64,000 nucleotides of DNA from CAWFPR01 sp963817635 (GTDB lineage Bacteria; Acidobacteriota; Vicinamibacteria; Vicinamibacterales; 2-12-FULL-66-21), in NCBI GenBank assembly GCA_963817635.1, contig CAWFPR010000028.1, forward strand, positions 248,001-312,000, written 5' to 3'. Shown here one piece after another: positions 20,300 through 28,565 of this stretch; the stretch's first letter is position 1; each line of letters begins with the position of its first letter. The notes under the pieces are model-generated. The model did not search any database. It saw only the letters and a list, made by a program, of their open reading frames with translations, and was not told the origin of the DNA. A program made the position numbers and the translations under genes.

Positions 20300-20307
20300 C
20301 ACTACGG

Positions 20308-20386
20308 GATTGCAGATTGCAGATTGCAGATTGCAGATTGACGGATTGCAGATTGCAGACCGCAGATTGCAGACTGCTAGATTGAC
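20308..20386. repeat. Heptanucleotide array, unit GATTGCA
   Basis: About ten tandem units of GATTGCA (with variants GATTGAC, GACCGCA, GACTGCT) fill the gap between the M28 peptidase and the bacilliredoxin gene. Period is seven. The array is much less GC-rich than its surroundings. Confidence 0.85.
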
Positions 20387-20400
20387 GATTGGGGATCGTT

Positions 20401-20820
20401 ATGGCTTACCCGGAATACCTGATTGCGCCGATGCGTGGGGAGATGACCGACATGGGCGCGCGGGAGTTGCGCAGCGCGCAGTCGGTGGACGACGTGGTGA
20501 CGCAATCGCGGGGCGTCGTCATGATGGTGGTGAACTCGGTGTGCGGGTGCGCGGCCGGAAAGGCGCGGCCGGGCATCGCGATGGCGCTCAGGAATGCCAG
20601 AAGGCCGGACGTCGTGGCCACGGTCTTCGCCGGCGCCGACGTCGAGGCGACCGAGCGCGCGCGCGCGTACTTCAGCGGCTACGCGCCGTCATCTCCATCG
20701 ATCGGACTGCTGAAGGACGGAAAGCTCCTCTACATGATGGAGCGGAGCGACATCGAACGGCGCGACGCGCAGATGATTGCCGATGAATTGACGCGAGCCT
20801 TCGACACCCACTGCGGGTAG
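20401..20820 (+). CDS. Bacilliredoxin, BrxA/BrxB (YphP) family
   Basis: 139 residues, the family's usual length. MAYPEYLIAPMRGEMTDMGA is the conserved N-terminus. The redox motif is CGC in VVNSVCGCAAGKARPG, the characteristic CxC of bacilliredoxins in a thioredoxin-like fold. Such proteins remove bacillithiol (or another low-molecular-weight thiol) from S-thiolated proteins after oxidative stress. In Acidobacteria the family is widespread, and bacillithiol synthesis genes are not visible here. The ATG at 20401 fixes the conserved start, although the frame is open 12 bp further upstream. Confidence 0.92.
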   Translation: MAYPEYLIAPMRGEMTDMGARELRSAQSVDDVVTQSRGVVMMVVNSVCGCAAGKARPGIAMALRNARRPDVVATVFAGADVEATERARAYFSGYAPSSPSIGLLKDGKLLYMMERSDIERRDAQMIADELTRAFDTHCG

Positions 20821-20888
20821 GGCTTGGGGCTTCGGGCTTCGGGGCTTGAGGGCCCCTGAGTCCTGAGCCTGAGCCCTGAAGCCCTGCC
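20821..20888. repeat. Heptanucleotide arrays in inverted orientation (GGGCTTC / CCCTGAG)
   Basis: The 76-bp space between the convergent bacilliredoxin and speA genes consists of GGGCTTC-like units on the left and CCCTGAG-like units on the right. The two halves are partly complementary (GGGCTTC against GAAGCCC) and could fold into a long imperfect hairpin, a plausible bidirectional terminator. The CCCTGAG unit recurs at 53614-53700 and 56953-56969. Confidence 0.75.
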
Positions 20889-20897
20889 CGCGCCCCT

Positions 20898-22849
20898 CTA
20901 CCGTTCTTTCGGATCCTCGAGGTACGTATACCCCTGCAGTCCGTCTTCGTAGAACTGGAGCAGGCGTCCTGATTCCTCGAAACTGATCTTGCCTTCGCGC
21001 ACGGCGAGTTCGACGTCGTGGCGCAGTTTGCGGACCAGCGTGTCGGCGTCGAACTCCACGTAGTCGAGCACTTCGCGGACCGTGTCGCCCTTGATCACGG
21101 CATCGAGGACGACGTTGCCGCGATCGTCGAGGCTGACGTGCACGGCGTGGGTGTCGCCGAACAGGTTGTGGAGATCGCCCAGAATCTCCTGATAGGCGCC
21201 GATCAGGAACACGCCCATGTAGTACGGGTCCCCGTTGAGGGTGTGCAGCGGCAGCGTGCGCTTGACGTCGCGGCGGTCGATGAACTGGTCGATCTTGCCG
21301 TCCGAATCGCAGGTGATGTCGCCGAGTACGGCGTGGTGCGTCGGCGCCTCGTTGAGACGGTGGATGGGCATGACCGGGAACAGCTGCTTGATGGCCCAGC
21401 TGTCGGGGCACGACTGGAAGAGCGAAAAATTGCAGAAGTACGTATCCGCCATCGCGTCGTCGAGCCCCTGGAGATCCTCGGGGACTTCTTCCATCTGCGC
21501 GACGAGCTTGCGGAGCTTGACCAGGATGGTCCAGTAGAGGTTCTCGGCCTGGCAGCGCTGATCGAGCGGCAGGTAGCCGCCGGTGAAGAGGTTCAGCGCC
21601 ATGTCGAGCGCCTGCTGCGCGTCGTGGTAGCTCTCGAGCGCGTTGCGCGCCGTGAGGTTCTGGTAGGTCTCGAGCAGATCGACGACCGGCTGCTCGGTGG
21701 TCTCGGGCGAAATGCCTTCCGGCATCTTCTCTTCACCGAACGCGGACACGCCGAGCACGTTGAAGATGAGTGCGCTGTGATACGCCACGATCGCGCGGCC
21801 GCTCTCCGACACGATCGTCGGATGGCTTCACGCCGGCGTCGTCGCAGACCGCCTGCACGTGATACACGACGTCGTTCGCGTACTCCTCGAGCGTGTAGTT
21901 GACGCTCGATTCGAAATTGGTCTGCGAGCCGTCGTAGTCCACACCGAGCCCGCCGCCCACGTCGATGAACTGCAGGCCGGCGCCCGCCTTGACGAGTTCG
22001 GCGTAGACGCGCGCGGCCTCGTTGAGCGCCCCCTTCACGATCCGGATGTTCGGGATCTGACTGCCGAGATGGAAGTGGAGGAGCTGGAAGCAGTCCTCCA
22101 TGCCGCGTTCCTTGAGCTCATCGAGCCCGCGCCGCACTTCCGTGACCGTCAGGCCGAACTTCGAGCGGTAGCCGCCAGAACCCTGCCAGCGACCGCTCCC
22201 CCGGGCGGCGAGCTTCACCCGCATCCCGATCCTCGGCCGCACGCCGACGCGCTCGGCGTACTTCGAGGATCAGGCCGAGTTCCGTGTACTTCTCGACAAC
22301 CGGAATGACGTTGCGCCCGATTTTCTGCGCGAGCATCGCCATCTCGATGAACTCGGCATCCTTGAACCCGTTGCAGATAATCGGCGTGTCGTTATACGCC
22401 AGCGCCGCGACGGCCAGCAACTCCGGCTTTGAGCCCGCTTCCAGGCCGAAACCGTGCACCCGACCGAAATCGAGCACTTCTTCGACGACCTGGCGCTGCT
22501 GGTTCACCTTGATCGGGTACACGCAGATGTAGCGGCCGGTGTAGTTGTGCTGGGCGATGGCGGACTTGAAGGCGTTGGCGATATCGCCAAGCCGGTGTTT
22601 GAGGATGTCCCGGAAACGGATGAGCACCGGCAGCCCGATCCCGCGCAGCATCAGGTGGTCGGTCAGCTGCTTCAGGTCGATGGATCGCTCGGGGACCTTG
22701 GTGGGATGCACCAGCATGTGCCCCTGGGGCGAAATGGAAAAGTAGCCCTTCCCCCAGCGGTCCACCTCGTAGAGCTCGGTGGCATCACTGACGGTAAAGA
22801 CGTCTCCTGTCTGCCAGTTACGGTGATTGCGCGTCGTGGTGCTGCTCAC
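20898..22849 (-). CDS. speA: Biosynthetic arginine decarboxylase (two frameshifts)
   Basis: About 650 residues when read through, matching SpeA. GTG start at 22849 (VSSTTTRNHRNWQ); no suitable ATG is close. The PLP lysine is in YICVYPIKVNQQRQ. The barrel continues with GFGLEAGSKPELL and TPIICNGFKD; after a shift near 22263 come GGYRSKFGLT, LLHFHLGSQIPNI and FIDVGGGLGVDYDGS. A second shift near 21824 is followed by SESGRAIVAYHSAL and the C-terminal YFCNFSLFQSCPDSWAI. It converts arginine to agmatine, the first step to putrescine/spermidine. Other polyamine genes are not nearby. Frames on both sides of each shift are fully conserved, so sequence error is likely. Confidence 0.9.
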
Positions 22850-23241
22850 GCGACTAATATACACACCTTTTTCTGAAGGGTGGCCAAACTTTTGCCGAGC
22901 GCCGACCGCCGACCGCGACCGCGACCGCGTCCGCACCGCCGACCGCCGAACGCCGAACGCCGGACGCCGAACGCCGAACGCCGACCGCCGACCGCCGACC
23001 GCCGGGAGTGTCCGGATCCGGGCGCCTCGGTCCCGCAATCGAAACACGCGGACGGTGCGAACCGTGTGACGGCGCATGGGACCGAGGATGCCGGTGGCGG
23101 GACAAACCTGCGGTTCAGGCCTGTGAACATCGCTCTGGGAGGTGCGACCGGCAGTACGCGAAAAGCTGGCCGGGGCAATGCATTTACGCCGCGAATTCTG
23201 CAAGACGAAATGCCCGGTGCATACGTCTAACGAAAGGCACG
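22850..23241. other. 392-bp intergenic region with a CGCCGAA heptamer array
   Basis: Divergent promoter region between speA and the LytS-like kinase. Positions 22893-23005 are a near-continuous array of CGCCGAA/CGCCGAC heptamers (about 14 units, interrupted by a few 6-bp CGCGAC units). The remaining 235 bp on the kinase side show no long open frame I would trust and no obvious operator. The AT-rich stretch at 22850-22885 next to the speA start (GACTAATATACACACC) is the best promoter candidate for speA. Confidence 0.7.
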
Positions 23242-24486
23242 ATGAAACCGCCATCCGACTACGAGCGCGACACGCAGGGCGCCGGTATCGACGTTCCCAT
23301 CGTCGGCCGCCCGTGCTACGGCGTCCGCGGGCCGTTCGTGTTCCTGGCGGCAACCGTGCTCGGGATCCTCTCGTCAGCGCTCGCGTGGCAGTTCACGCAG
23401 TCGCTGCCCACCGCGGGACCGTCGCTCCTGGCGCTCGTCGTGCTGAACTGCGGCTACTGGTACCTCTGGGCGCTCTTCACGCCGGCGATCGTGTGGCTTT
23501 CCCAGCACTTCCGCCTCGAGCGACAGGGCCTGCTCCGCGCGGCCGCGGTGCACCTGCCCTCGGTGGCGCTCTTCTCGCTGACGCACATCGCGGCCATGGC
23601 GGCGCTCGCCTGGTGGCTCGCTCTCGTCTCAGGCAGGCCGTACGCCTGGTGGACCGAGGTTCAGCGCAATACGCTCCAGAATTTCGACTGGGAAATGATG
23701 ACCTACTGGGCCATCGCCGGGCTCAGTCACGCCGTGCTCTACTACCGCGAGTCGCGCGCGCGCGCGCTCCGCACGGCGCAGCTCGAAACGAAGCTGATCG
23801 AAGCGCAGATGCGCACGCTTCAGCAGCAGCTCCAGCCGCACTTCCTGTTCAACACGCTCCACGCCATCTCGGCGCTGATGCACCGGGACGTCGATGCCGC
23901 CGATCGCACGCTGATTCGCCTCAGCGATCTGCTGCGCATGACGCTCGAGAATCTGGGCGAACAACAGGTCACCCTCAAGACGGAGCTCGACTTCCTCACG
24001 AAGTACCTCGAGATCGAGCAGACGCGGTTCGCCGATCGCCTCAGCGTGCACTTCGATGTGCAACCCGAGGCGCTGGACGTCCTGGTCCCGACCCTGCTCG
24101 TGCAGCCGATCGTCGAGAACGCCATCAAGCACGGCATCTCCAGGAAGAAGGGACCCGGGCACATCACCATCAGCGCCCACGCTGTACACGACAAGCTCTG
24201 CATCGAGGTGCGCGACGACGGGGTGGGACTCTCGGAAACGGCGCTGAACGCGCTGCACAAGGGCATTGGCGTGTCGACGACCCGCGCACGCCTGCAGCAC
24301 CAGTACGGCGCCGACTACCGGTTCGAATTCCACCGCCTCGCGCAGGGGCTGGCGGTGGTGGTGGCCGTGCCGTGGCGCGTCGTGACGCCGCCCGCGCCGG
24401 AGGCGCTCCCGCAGGAAGCGGAATCGCGGGCCCGCAGCGCCCCGTCCGGCATCAGAACCATCGGAGCCAGCGGCGCGCGCGCCTGA
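23242..24486 (+). CDS. LytS/YehU-type membrane sensor histidine kinase
   Basis: 414 residues. Four transmembrane helices lie in the first 180 residues (e.g. GPFVFLAATVLGILSSALAW, ALFTPAIVWLS, LFSLTHIAAMAALAWWLALV, MTYWAIAGLSHAVLYY). Then comes a His_kinase domain with the phospho-acceptor in QQLQPHFLFNTLHAISALMH and a HATPase with VQPIVENAIKHGI and VRDDGVGLSE. The lack of a PAS or extracellular domain and the HFLFNTLH box place it in the LytS class that works with LytTR regulators. The ATG at 23242 follows AAAGG-like RBS sequence and a weakly coding stretch. Its partner is encoded 121 bp downstream. Confidence 0.88.
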   Translation: MKPPSDYERDTQGAGIDVPIVGRPCYGVRGPFVFLAATVLGILSSALAWQFTQSLPTAGPSLLALVVLNCGYWYLWALFTPAIVWLSQHFRLERQGLLRAAAVHLPSVALFSLTHIAAMAALAWWLALVSGRPYAWWTEVQRNTLQNFDWEMMTYWAIAGLSHAVLYYRESRARALRTAQLETKLIEAQMRTLQQQLQPHFLFNTLHAISALMHRDVDAADRTLIRLSDLLRMTLENLGEQQVTLKTELDFLTKYLEIEQTRFADRLSVHFDVQPEALDVLVPTLLVQPIVENAIKHGISRKKGPGHITISAHAVHDKLCIEVRDDGVGLSETALNALHKGIGVSTTRARLQHQYGADYRFEFHRLAQGLAVVVAVPWRVVTPPAPEALPQEAESRARSAPSGIRTIGASGARA

Positions 24487-24568
24487 ATTCAGCAGCGGTT
24501 CGTGAATGTCCTGGCGCCGCTCTCCGCCCGCCCACGCGGTGGCCAGTCGGAGCGGGGCGCCCCACTGA

Positions 24569-24588
24569 CCGGCCGGCCCACCGGCCGG
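24569..24588. other. Strong hairpin between kinase and regulator genes
   Basis: CCGGCCGG-CCCA-CCGGCCGG forms an 8-bp perfect stem with a 4-nt loop, ending 19 bp before the LytTR regulator ATG. A second palindrome, GGGGCGCCCC, lies just upstream. It may tune translation or transcript decay in the two-gene transcript; no T-run follows, so it is not a standard terminator. Confidence 0.5.
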
Positions 24589-24607
24589 CATTTCCCAGGA
24601 TGACGAC

Positions 24608-25378
24608 ATGAAGAAGATTCGAACGCTGATCGTGGACGACGAGCCGCTCGCGCGCGAGCGGCTGATGTCACTCCTCTCCGCCGAACCGGACATCGACGTC
24701 GTCGGGCAGTGCCGCGACGGCGAGGAGGCGGTCACGGCCATCAGTGACCTGACGCCCGACCTCGTGTATCTCGACGTGCAGATGCCGCAGATGAACGGCT
24801 TCGAGGTGATCGAAGCGGTCGGATCCGAGAAGATGCCGCTCGTGATCTTCGTCACCGCCTACGATCAGCACGCCCTGCGGGCCTTCCAGGTGCGCGCGCT
24901 CGACTACCTCCTCAAGCCGTTCGACCGCGAACGCTTCAGCGAGTCGATGCAGCGCGCCCGCAAGCAGATCGAGCGCAACGAGACGGGCGACCTCGGCAAG
25001 CGCCTGCTCGCCCTGGTCAAGGACCTGCGCAAGGATCAGCCCAAGGCCGAACGGCTCGTGGTGAAATCGGGTGGACGGCTCTTCTTCCTGCGGGCCGATG
25101 AAATCGACTGGGTGGAGGCGGCAGGCAACTACGTGCGGCTGCACGTCGGCGCCACGTCACACCTGCTCCGCGAAACCATGAACGCGATCGAGGGCAGGCT
25201 GGATCCCGAAAAGTTCTTCCGCATCCACCGCTCGCGCATCGTCAACATGGAGCGGATCCAGGAACTCCAGCCCTGGCTGAACGGGGAGTACTCGGTGCTC
25301 CTCCGAACCGGCACCCGCCTCACGCTCAGTCGCGGATATCGGGAGAAGCTGCAGGATCGGCTTGGCAAGAGCGTCTAG
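24608..25378 (+). CDS. LytTR-family response regulator
   Basis: 256 residues. The receiver domain (residues about 3-120) has the acidic pair in TLIVDDEPLARERL, the phospho-acceptor Asp in LVYLDVQMPQMNGFE, Thr in VIFVTAYDQHA and Lys in LDYLLKPFDRERF. The LytTR DNA-binding domain (about 150-250) shows VEAAGNYVRLHVG, FFRIHRSRIVNMERI and LTLSRGYREKL. It pairs with the LytS-type kinase directly upstream. Targets are unknown; LytTR proteins bind imperfect direct repeats, which I did not locate with confidence. Confidence 0.92.
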   Translation: MKKIRTLIVDDEPLARERLMSLLSAEPDIDVVGQCRDGEEAVTAISDLTPDLVYLDVQMPQMNGFEVIEAVGSEKMPLVIFVTAYDQHALRAFQVRALDYLLKPFDRERFSESMQRARKQIERNETGDLGKRLLALVKDLRKDQPKAERLVVKSGGRLFFLRADEIDWVEAAGNYVRLHVGATSHLLRETMNAIEGRLDPEKFFRIHRSRIVNMERIQELQPWLNGEYSVLLRTGTRLTLSRGYREKLQDRLGKSV

Positions 25379-25550
25379 CCCGGACTATTCCTCAACGAGC
25401 GAATCGTCCGCCCTCCGGGCTTCGATCGCGCGCGGCCGGTTTTGTAATCGCCGGCAAGGACCGTAATGGCGCGGCCGGGCTTCCGAGCCCGATCGCGCGA
25501 AATCGCTGCCGAATCCCCGCGGCATTTTCCTTGCGATTGCACCCGAGCCG

Positions 25551-25967
25551 ATGGAAGCCACCGCCGTACGCCGCGTGTGCATTCCCGTGGCGGCCGCCGG
25601 GCGTTCCGGGACGCCAGGCGGGCCGACGATCCTCCTGGTCAGCGACGACTCCGATCTGCGCGCCGCGGCTGCCCGGGTTCTCGAAGCCGCCGGCTGGACC
25701 GTGCGCGCGGCGGCGCACTCGGGCCACGCGCTGCTGGCCTGCCTGACGGCAGGGCGCATCGACGTCCTGGCGACCGAGCTGCTGTCGAATGAAGGGTCCG
25801 GCCCTGCGCTTGCCGAACGGGTGCGCCGGTACCATCCGGACATACAGGCGCTGTATTTCGCCGCCTGCGGCACTCGAGCACGCACCAACGTGCTCGTCCG
25901 GCCGTTCACGCGCGACGACCTGATCGAGCGCGTCGAAACCATGGCCAGCTGCGCGCTGGCGCGCTGA
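25551..25967 (+). CDS. Single-domain receiver-like protein with altered active site
   Basis: 138 residues: a 25-residue extension and one receiver fold (residues about 26-138). The acidic pair is present in ILLVSDDSDLRAAAARVLEA. The phospho-acceptor position reads VLATELLSNEGSG, so Glu stands where Asp is expected, and the conserved Lys before the last helix is Arg in VLVRPFTRDDLIERV. The Thr/Ser switch position is also changed (LYFAACG). It is probably not phosphorylated in the usual way; Glu may mimic the phosphorylated state. Closest in style to CckA/PAS-kinase receiver domains. It stands alone 172 bp after the LytTR regulator, with no DNA-binding output domain. Confidence 0.65.
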   Translation: MEATAVRRVCIPVAAAGRSGTPGGPTILLVSDDSDLRAAAARVLEAAGWTVRAAAHSGHALLACLTAGRIDVLATELLSNEGSGPALAERVRRYHPDIQALYFAACGTRARTNVLVRPFTRDDLIERVETMASCALAR

Positions 25968-26000
25968 CTGGCGCTGTCGAGGCCCGCGCCGACCCGGCGA

Positions 26001-26765
26001 TCAGTGCCTGGGCGGGCTGAACAGCGAGTCCGGTATCGACACGTTGAATTCGACGTGGTCGATCGCCATCTCGGCCTGAGGCTCGCCGTTTACGAGTTGC
26101 CGCATCCTGAACGGCACCATGCGCCCGTCCACGTCGCGGTAGTCGCTCAACTCGGTCGTGACTGTCGCCGTCGAACCGCCCTGCGAGACGTCGGTCGTGA
26201 CCCTGGCCTCGAGGCCCGTTTCCTGGTCCAGGAAGTAATGCTGCACGGGACCGCCCTTCCGCCTGACGGCCAGGTGGTAGGCATCCCGGCCGTTCACCTT
26301 CTCCACACCGACCAGATCGATGGTGACGGCCTTGTCGCGGTAGTCGACAAAGACGCTGTCGAACTCGTTGTCCCGCAGCACCTGCGCAGCCTGGGACGCA
26401 GGCAGTTCGATCGGCGGACCGGACCCCTGCTGCATCCACACGGTCGTGCCGTCGGCGGCACTCACCATCTTCGTCGGCCGCGCCGGGACTGGCTGCGCCT
26501 GGCCGGGCGGGGGCACGACTTCCACCTCCCGGCGCACGAAATTCGGCCGCTTTGCCCATGTCGTCATGGGCATCGCCGTTCTGGTCGGCTGGTACGTCGT
26601 GAACGTGCCGGTCATCTTCACCGAGTCGGTCTGATGGAGCAGATCCAGCCCGCCCTTGGCCTTCAGGTTCTTCGCGACAATCTCCTCGACAGACTGCGCG
26701 AAGGCCGGCAGGACGAAGAGGCTCACCAGAGCCATCGAGCCAGAAACAGAAAGAGCGCGGCGCAT
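26001..26765 (-). CDS. LolA-like periplasmic protein
   Basis: 254 residues with a signal peptide (MRRALSVSGSMALVSLFVLPAFAQ, cut after FAQ). The mature part begins SVEEIVAKNLKAKGGLDLL, the typical opening of the outer-membrane-lipoprotein-sorting-like family. Half-barrel strands follow, such as VKMTGTFTTYQPTR, DAYHLAVRRKGGPVQHYFLD and VPFRMRQLVNGEPQAEM. These proteins share the LolA/LppX fold that cradles lipid; in Acidobacteria many paralogs exist and true lipoprotein transport is unproven. It lies 32 bp downstream of the GlsB gene on the same strand. Confidence 0.75.
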   Translation of the reverse strand: MRRALSVSGSMALVSLFVLPAFAQSVEEIVAKNLKAKGGLDLLHQTDSVKMTGTFTTYQPTRTAMPMTTWAKRPNFVRREVEVVPPPGQAQPVPARPTKMVSAADGTTVWMQQGSGPPIELPASQAAQVLRDNEFDSVFVDYRDKAVTIDLVGVEKVNGRDAYHLAVRRKGGPVQHYFLDQETGLEARVTTDVSQGGSTATVTTELSDYRDVDGRMVPFRMRQLVNGEPQAEMAIDHVEFNVSIPDSLFSPPRH

Positions 26766-26797
26766 GGTGTCTCCTTATGTCGTGTCGCGTGCGGCGA

Positions 26798-27049
26798 TCA
26801 GGCCCGACGGTGCACCAGCATCCGGTAGAGCGCCAGCAGGACGATGGCGCCGATGATGGACATCACCCATCCGGCGCTTTCTCCGGGACCGTAGAATCCA
26901 ATGGCCCGGGCGATGAAGCCGCCGACCAGCGCGCCAGCGATGCCGAGCAGAATCGTGACGATGAAACCGCCCGGATCGCGACCGGGCATGAGGAGCTTCG
27001 CGATCGCGCCAATGACGAGGCCGAACAGAATCCACATCAGGATACCCAT
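26798..27049 (-). CDS. GlsB/YeaQ/YmgE-family small membrane protein
   Basis: 83 residues, nearly all hydrophobic: three helices around GLVIGAIAKLLMPGRDPGG, TILLGIAGALVGGFIA and SAGWVMSIIGAIVLLALYR. The PGRDPGG loop and the GxxGAxxGG packing motif are the family signature ('transglycosylase-associated' / general stress membrane protein). Biochemical role is unknown; induced by general stress in several bacteria. Confidence 0.9.
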   Translation of the reverse strand: MGILMWILFGLVIGAIAKLLMPGRDPGGFIVTILLGIAGALVGGFIARAIGFYGPGESAGWVMSIIGAIVLLALYRMLVHRRA

Positions 27050-27147
27050 GTTGCCTGCCTCCTTTTCTCTAGCTTACAGCCACGCCGACGCAAGCGGGCG
27101 ACCAGAAGCAGCCCGGTGGCAGCACTGAGGACGTTCGCGATTTGGGG

Positions 27148-27813
27148 CTACTGGACCCTGGTACGCGACGCACGGGCAGGCCGGACGGTCCGCGCGGCGT
27201 TGCGCCGGGACTGGTGACGACGCTCGACCTGGGGCCGGGGAACCGTCGGATCGCTTGCGGGTTCCGGTTGAGTCAGCGTCGTGCCGTTCGGCTCGTCATG
27301 GAGAAGGAGGGCAACCATCGGGCTGGTGCCGGTCAGGAGGACGCCGACCGCGTAGTAGGCCGCAATCAGCAGCACCGGCCAGAGCAGCCGCGAACCGAAG
27401 GCCGCACTGCCCATCGCCAGCACCAGCGCGACCGTCAGATCGGCTGACGTGCCAAGCACCCGGGCACGTCTGGAGGCCCGCCGATGGGCGTCCTGCGGCG
27501 CGGGCATCGAATCCGCCGATGGAACGTCCTGAGCGACAGTCGAGGCGGTTTCCGGGGAGGTGGGAAGGACGGGCGCCCCGTGCTCCTCATCGAACCTCCG
27601 GCACACCTCATCCGGATCCAGGCCCACGGCCGACGCGTAGGCGCGTACGAATGCCCGCCGATAAATCCCGTCAGGCCATCGCGTGAGGTTGTCGTTCTCG
27701 AGCCCCTCGAGCAGGGGCACGGCAACTTTCGTCTGTTCCGAAATGGCCTTGATGGTGATTCCGCGGCGTTCGCGCTCCTTGCGCAGCCAGGTACCAAGCG
27801 ACGGATCGGACAT
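27148..27813 (-). CDS. HTH_25-domain protein with C-terminal membrane segments, paralog 1
   Basis: 221 residues. The N-terminal helix-turn-helix LGTWLRKERERRGITIKAIS followed by LEGLENDNLTRWPDGIYRRA is the RodZ/HTH_25 type. A linker of about 40 residues, rich in Ala/Pro/Ser, leads to two hydrophobic segments (LTVALVLAMGSAAFG, WPVLLIAAYYAVGVLL) and a basic tail. It is a clear paralog of the gene at 36845-37471. The fold suggests a membrane-anchored DNA-binding or cytoskeleton-linked protein; no RodZ partner genes are present. ATG at 27813 chosen because the HTH begins immediately after it. Confidence 0.7.
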   Translation of the reverse strand: MSDPSLGTWLRKERERRGITIKAISEQTKVAVPLLEGLENDNLTRWPDGIYRRAFVRAYASAVGLDPDEVCRRFDEEHGAPVLPTSPETASTVAQDVPSADSMPAPQDAHRRASRRARVLGTSADLTVALVLAMGSAAFGSRLLWPVLLIAAYYAVGVLLTGTSPMVALLLHDEPNGTTLTQPEPASDPTVPRPQVERRHQSRRNAARTVRPARASRTRVQ

Positions 27814-27928
27814 CAGGTAGTGGTCGTCTTCGGTGATCACACTATTCGCAGGGGTCAGCCGGAGTATGAAGCAGACGATCGCGCCGCGCAAGCTCAACCT
27901 GGCGTCCAGGGCGGTTCTCGAACCGCCC

Positions 27929-28429
27929 CTACACGAGCATTGCGCCCTCGTGGTGAAGCAACCACCGCTTCCGATCCAGTCCCCCGCCGTATCCGGTGAG
28001 CGACCCGCCGGAACCGATGATGCGGTGGCAGGGCACGATGACCGCCACCGGATTCGCGCCATTCGCCGCCCCGACCGCGCGCACCGCCGCGGGTGACCCA
28101 ATCGCCTTCGCGATGGCGGCATAGGACGTGGTCGTGCCGTGCCTCACGGAGCGTAACGCGTCCCACACCCGCTTCTGGAACGGCGTGCCGTTCATCTCCA
28201 CCTCGACGCTGTCCAGCGCCGCCAGCGACCCGCCGAAATACGCGTGCAGCGTCGTGACGGCCCCGCCCGGATCGGCGTGCCGCTCGACGGACACGCCGGG
28301 ATACCAGCGCTGCAGCATCCCGCGAGGCCCCGGACCGTCGTCGCCGAAGTGCAGCAGGCAGACGCGCGCGCCGTGAGCCGCGACCGTCAGGGCACCGATC
28401 GGCGAATCCGTGGTCGCGATCTGAATCAT
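27929..28429 (-). CDS. ogt: Methylated-DNA--protein-cysteine methyltransferase
   Basis: 166 residues. The suicide cysteine is in VAVIVPCHRIIGSGGSLTGY (PCHR motif). The helix-turn-helix segment GTTTSYAAIAKAIGSPAAVR and the FQKRVWDALRSV helix are as in Ogt. It repairs O6-methylguanine and O4-methylthymine by transferring the alkyl group to itself. The short Ogt-type N-terminal domain (no Ada zinc domain) indicates a constitutive repair protein. It shares strand with PBP1C but lies 137 bp beyond it, past an inverted repeat. Confidence 0.95.
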   Translation of the reverse strand: MIQIATTDSPIGALTVAAHGARVCLLHFGDDGPGPRGMLQRWYPGVSVERHADPGGAVTTLHAYFGGSLAALDSVEVEMNGTPFQKRVWDALRSVRHGTTTSYAAIAKAIGSPAAVRAVGAANGANPVAVIVPCHRIIGSGGSLTGYGGGLDRKRWLLHHEGAMLV

Positions 28430-28478
28430 GACCGCATCATTCTACGCCGCGCCACGGCGGCCACAGGGCGCCGGAAAA

Positions 28479-28555
28479 CGGACGACACGGAACGGTCCTG
28501 ACCAGTGACCTGGCGTCGGCTGGGATTCGTGCTCGAACAGGATCCGTGTCGTCCG
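28479..28555. repeat. 13-bp perfect inverted repeat, part of the dispersed ATCCGTG repeat
   Basis: CGGACGACACGGA (28479-28491) and TCCGTGTCGTCCG (28543-28555) are exact reverse complements 51 bp apart. The right arm continues as CACTCCGTGGTCA, matching the dispersed repeat at 4085-4182. It lies directly after the PBP1C stop, where it could also terminate that transcript. Confidence 0.65.
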
Positions 28556-28565
28556 CACTCCGTGG

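Noticed and set aside
20308..23005. CRISPR-like array
   Set aside because: Units are 7 bp and directly abutting with no spacers, and no cas genes are present.
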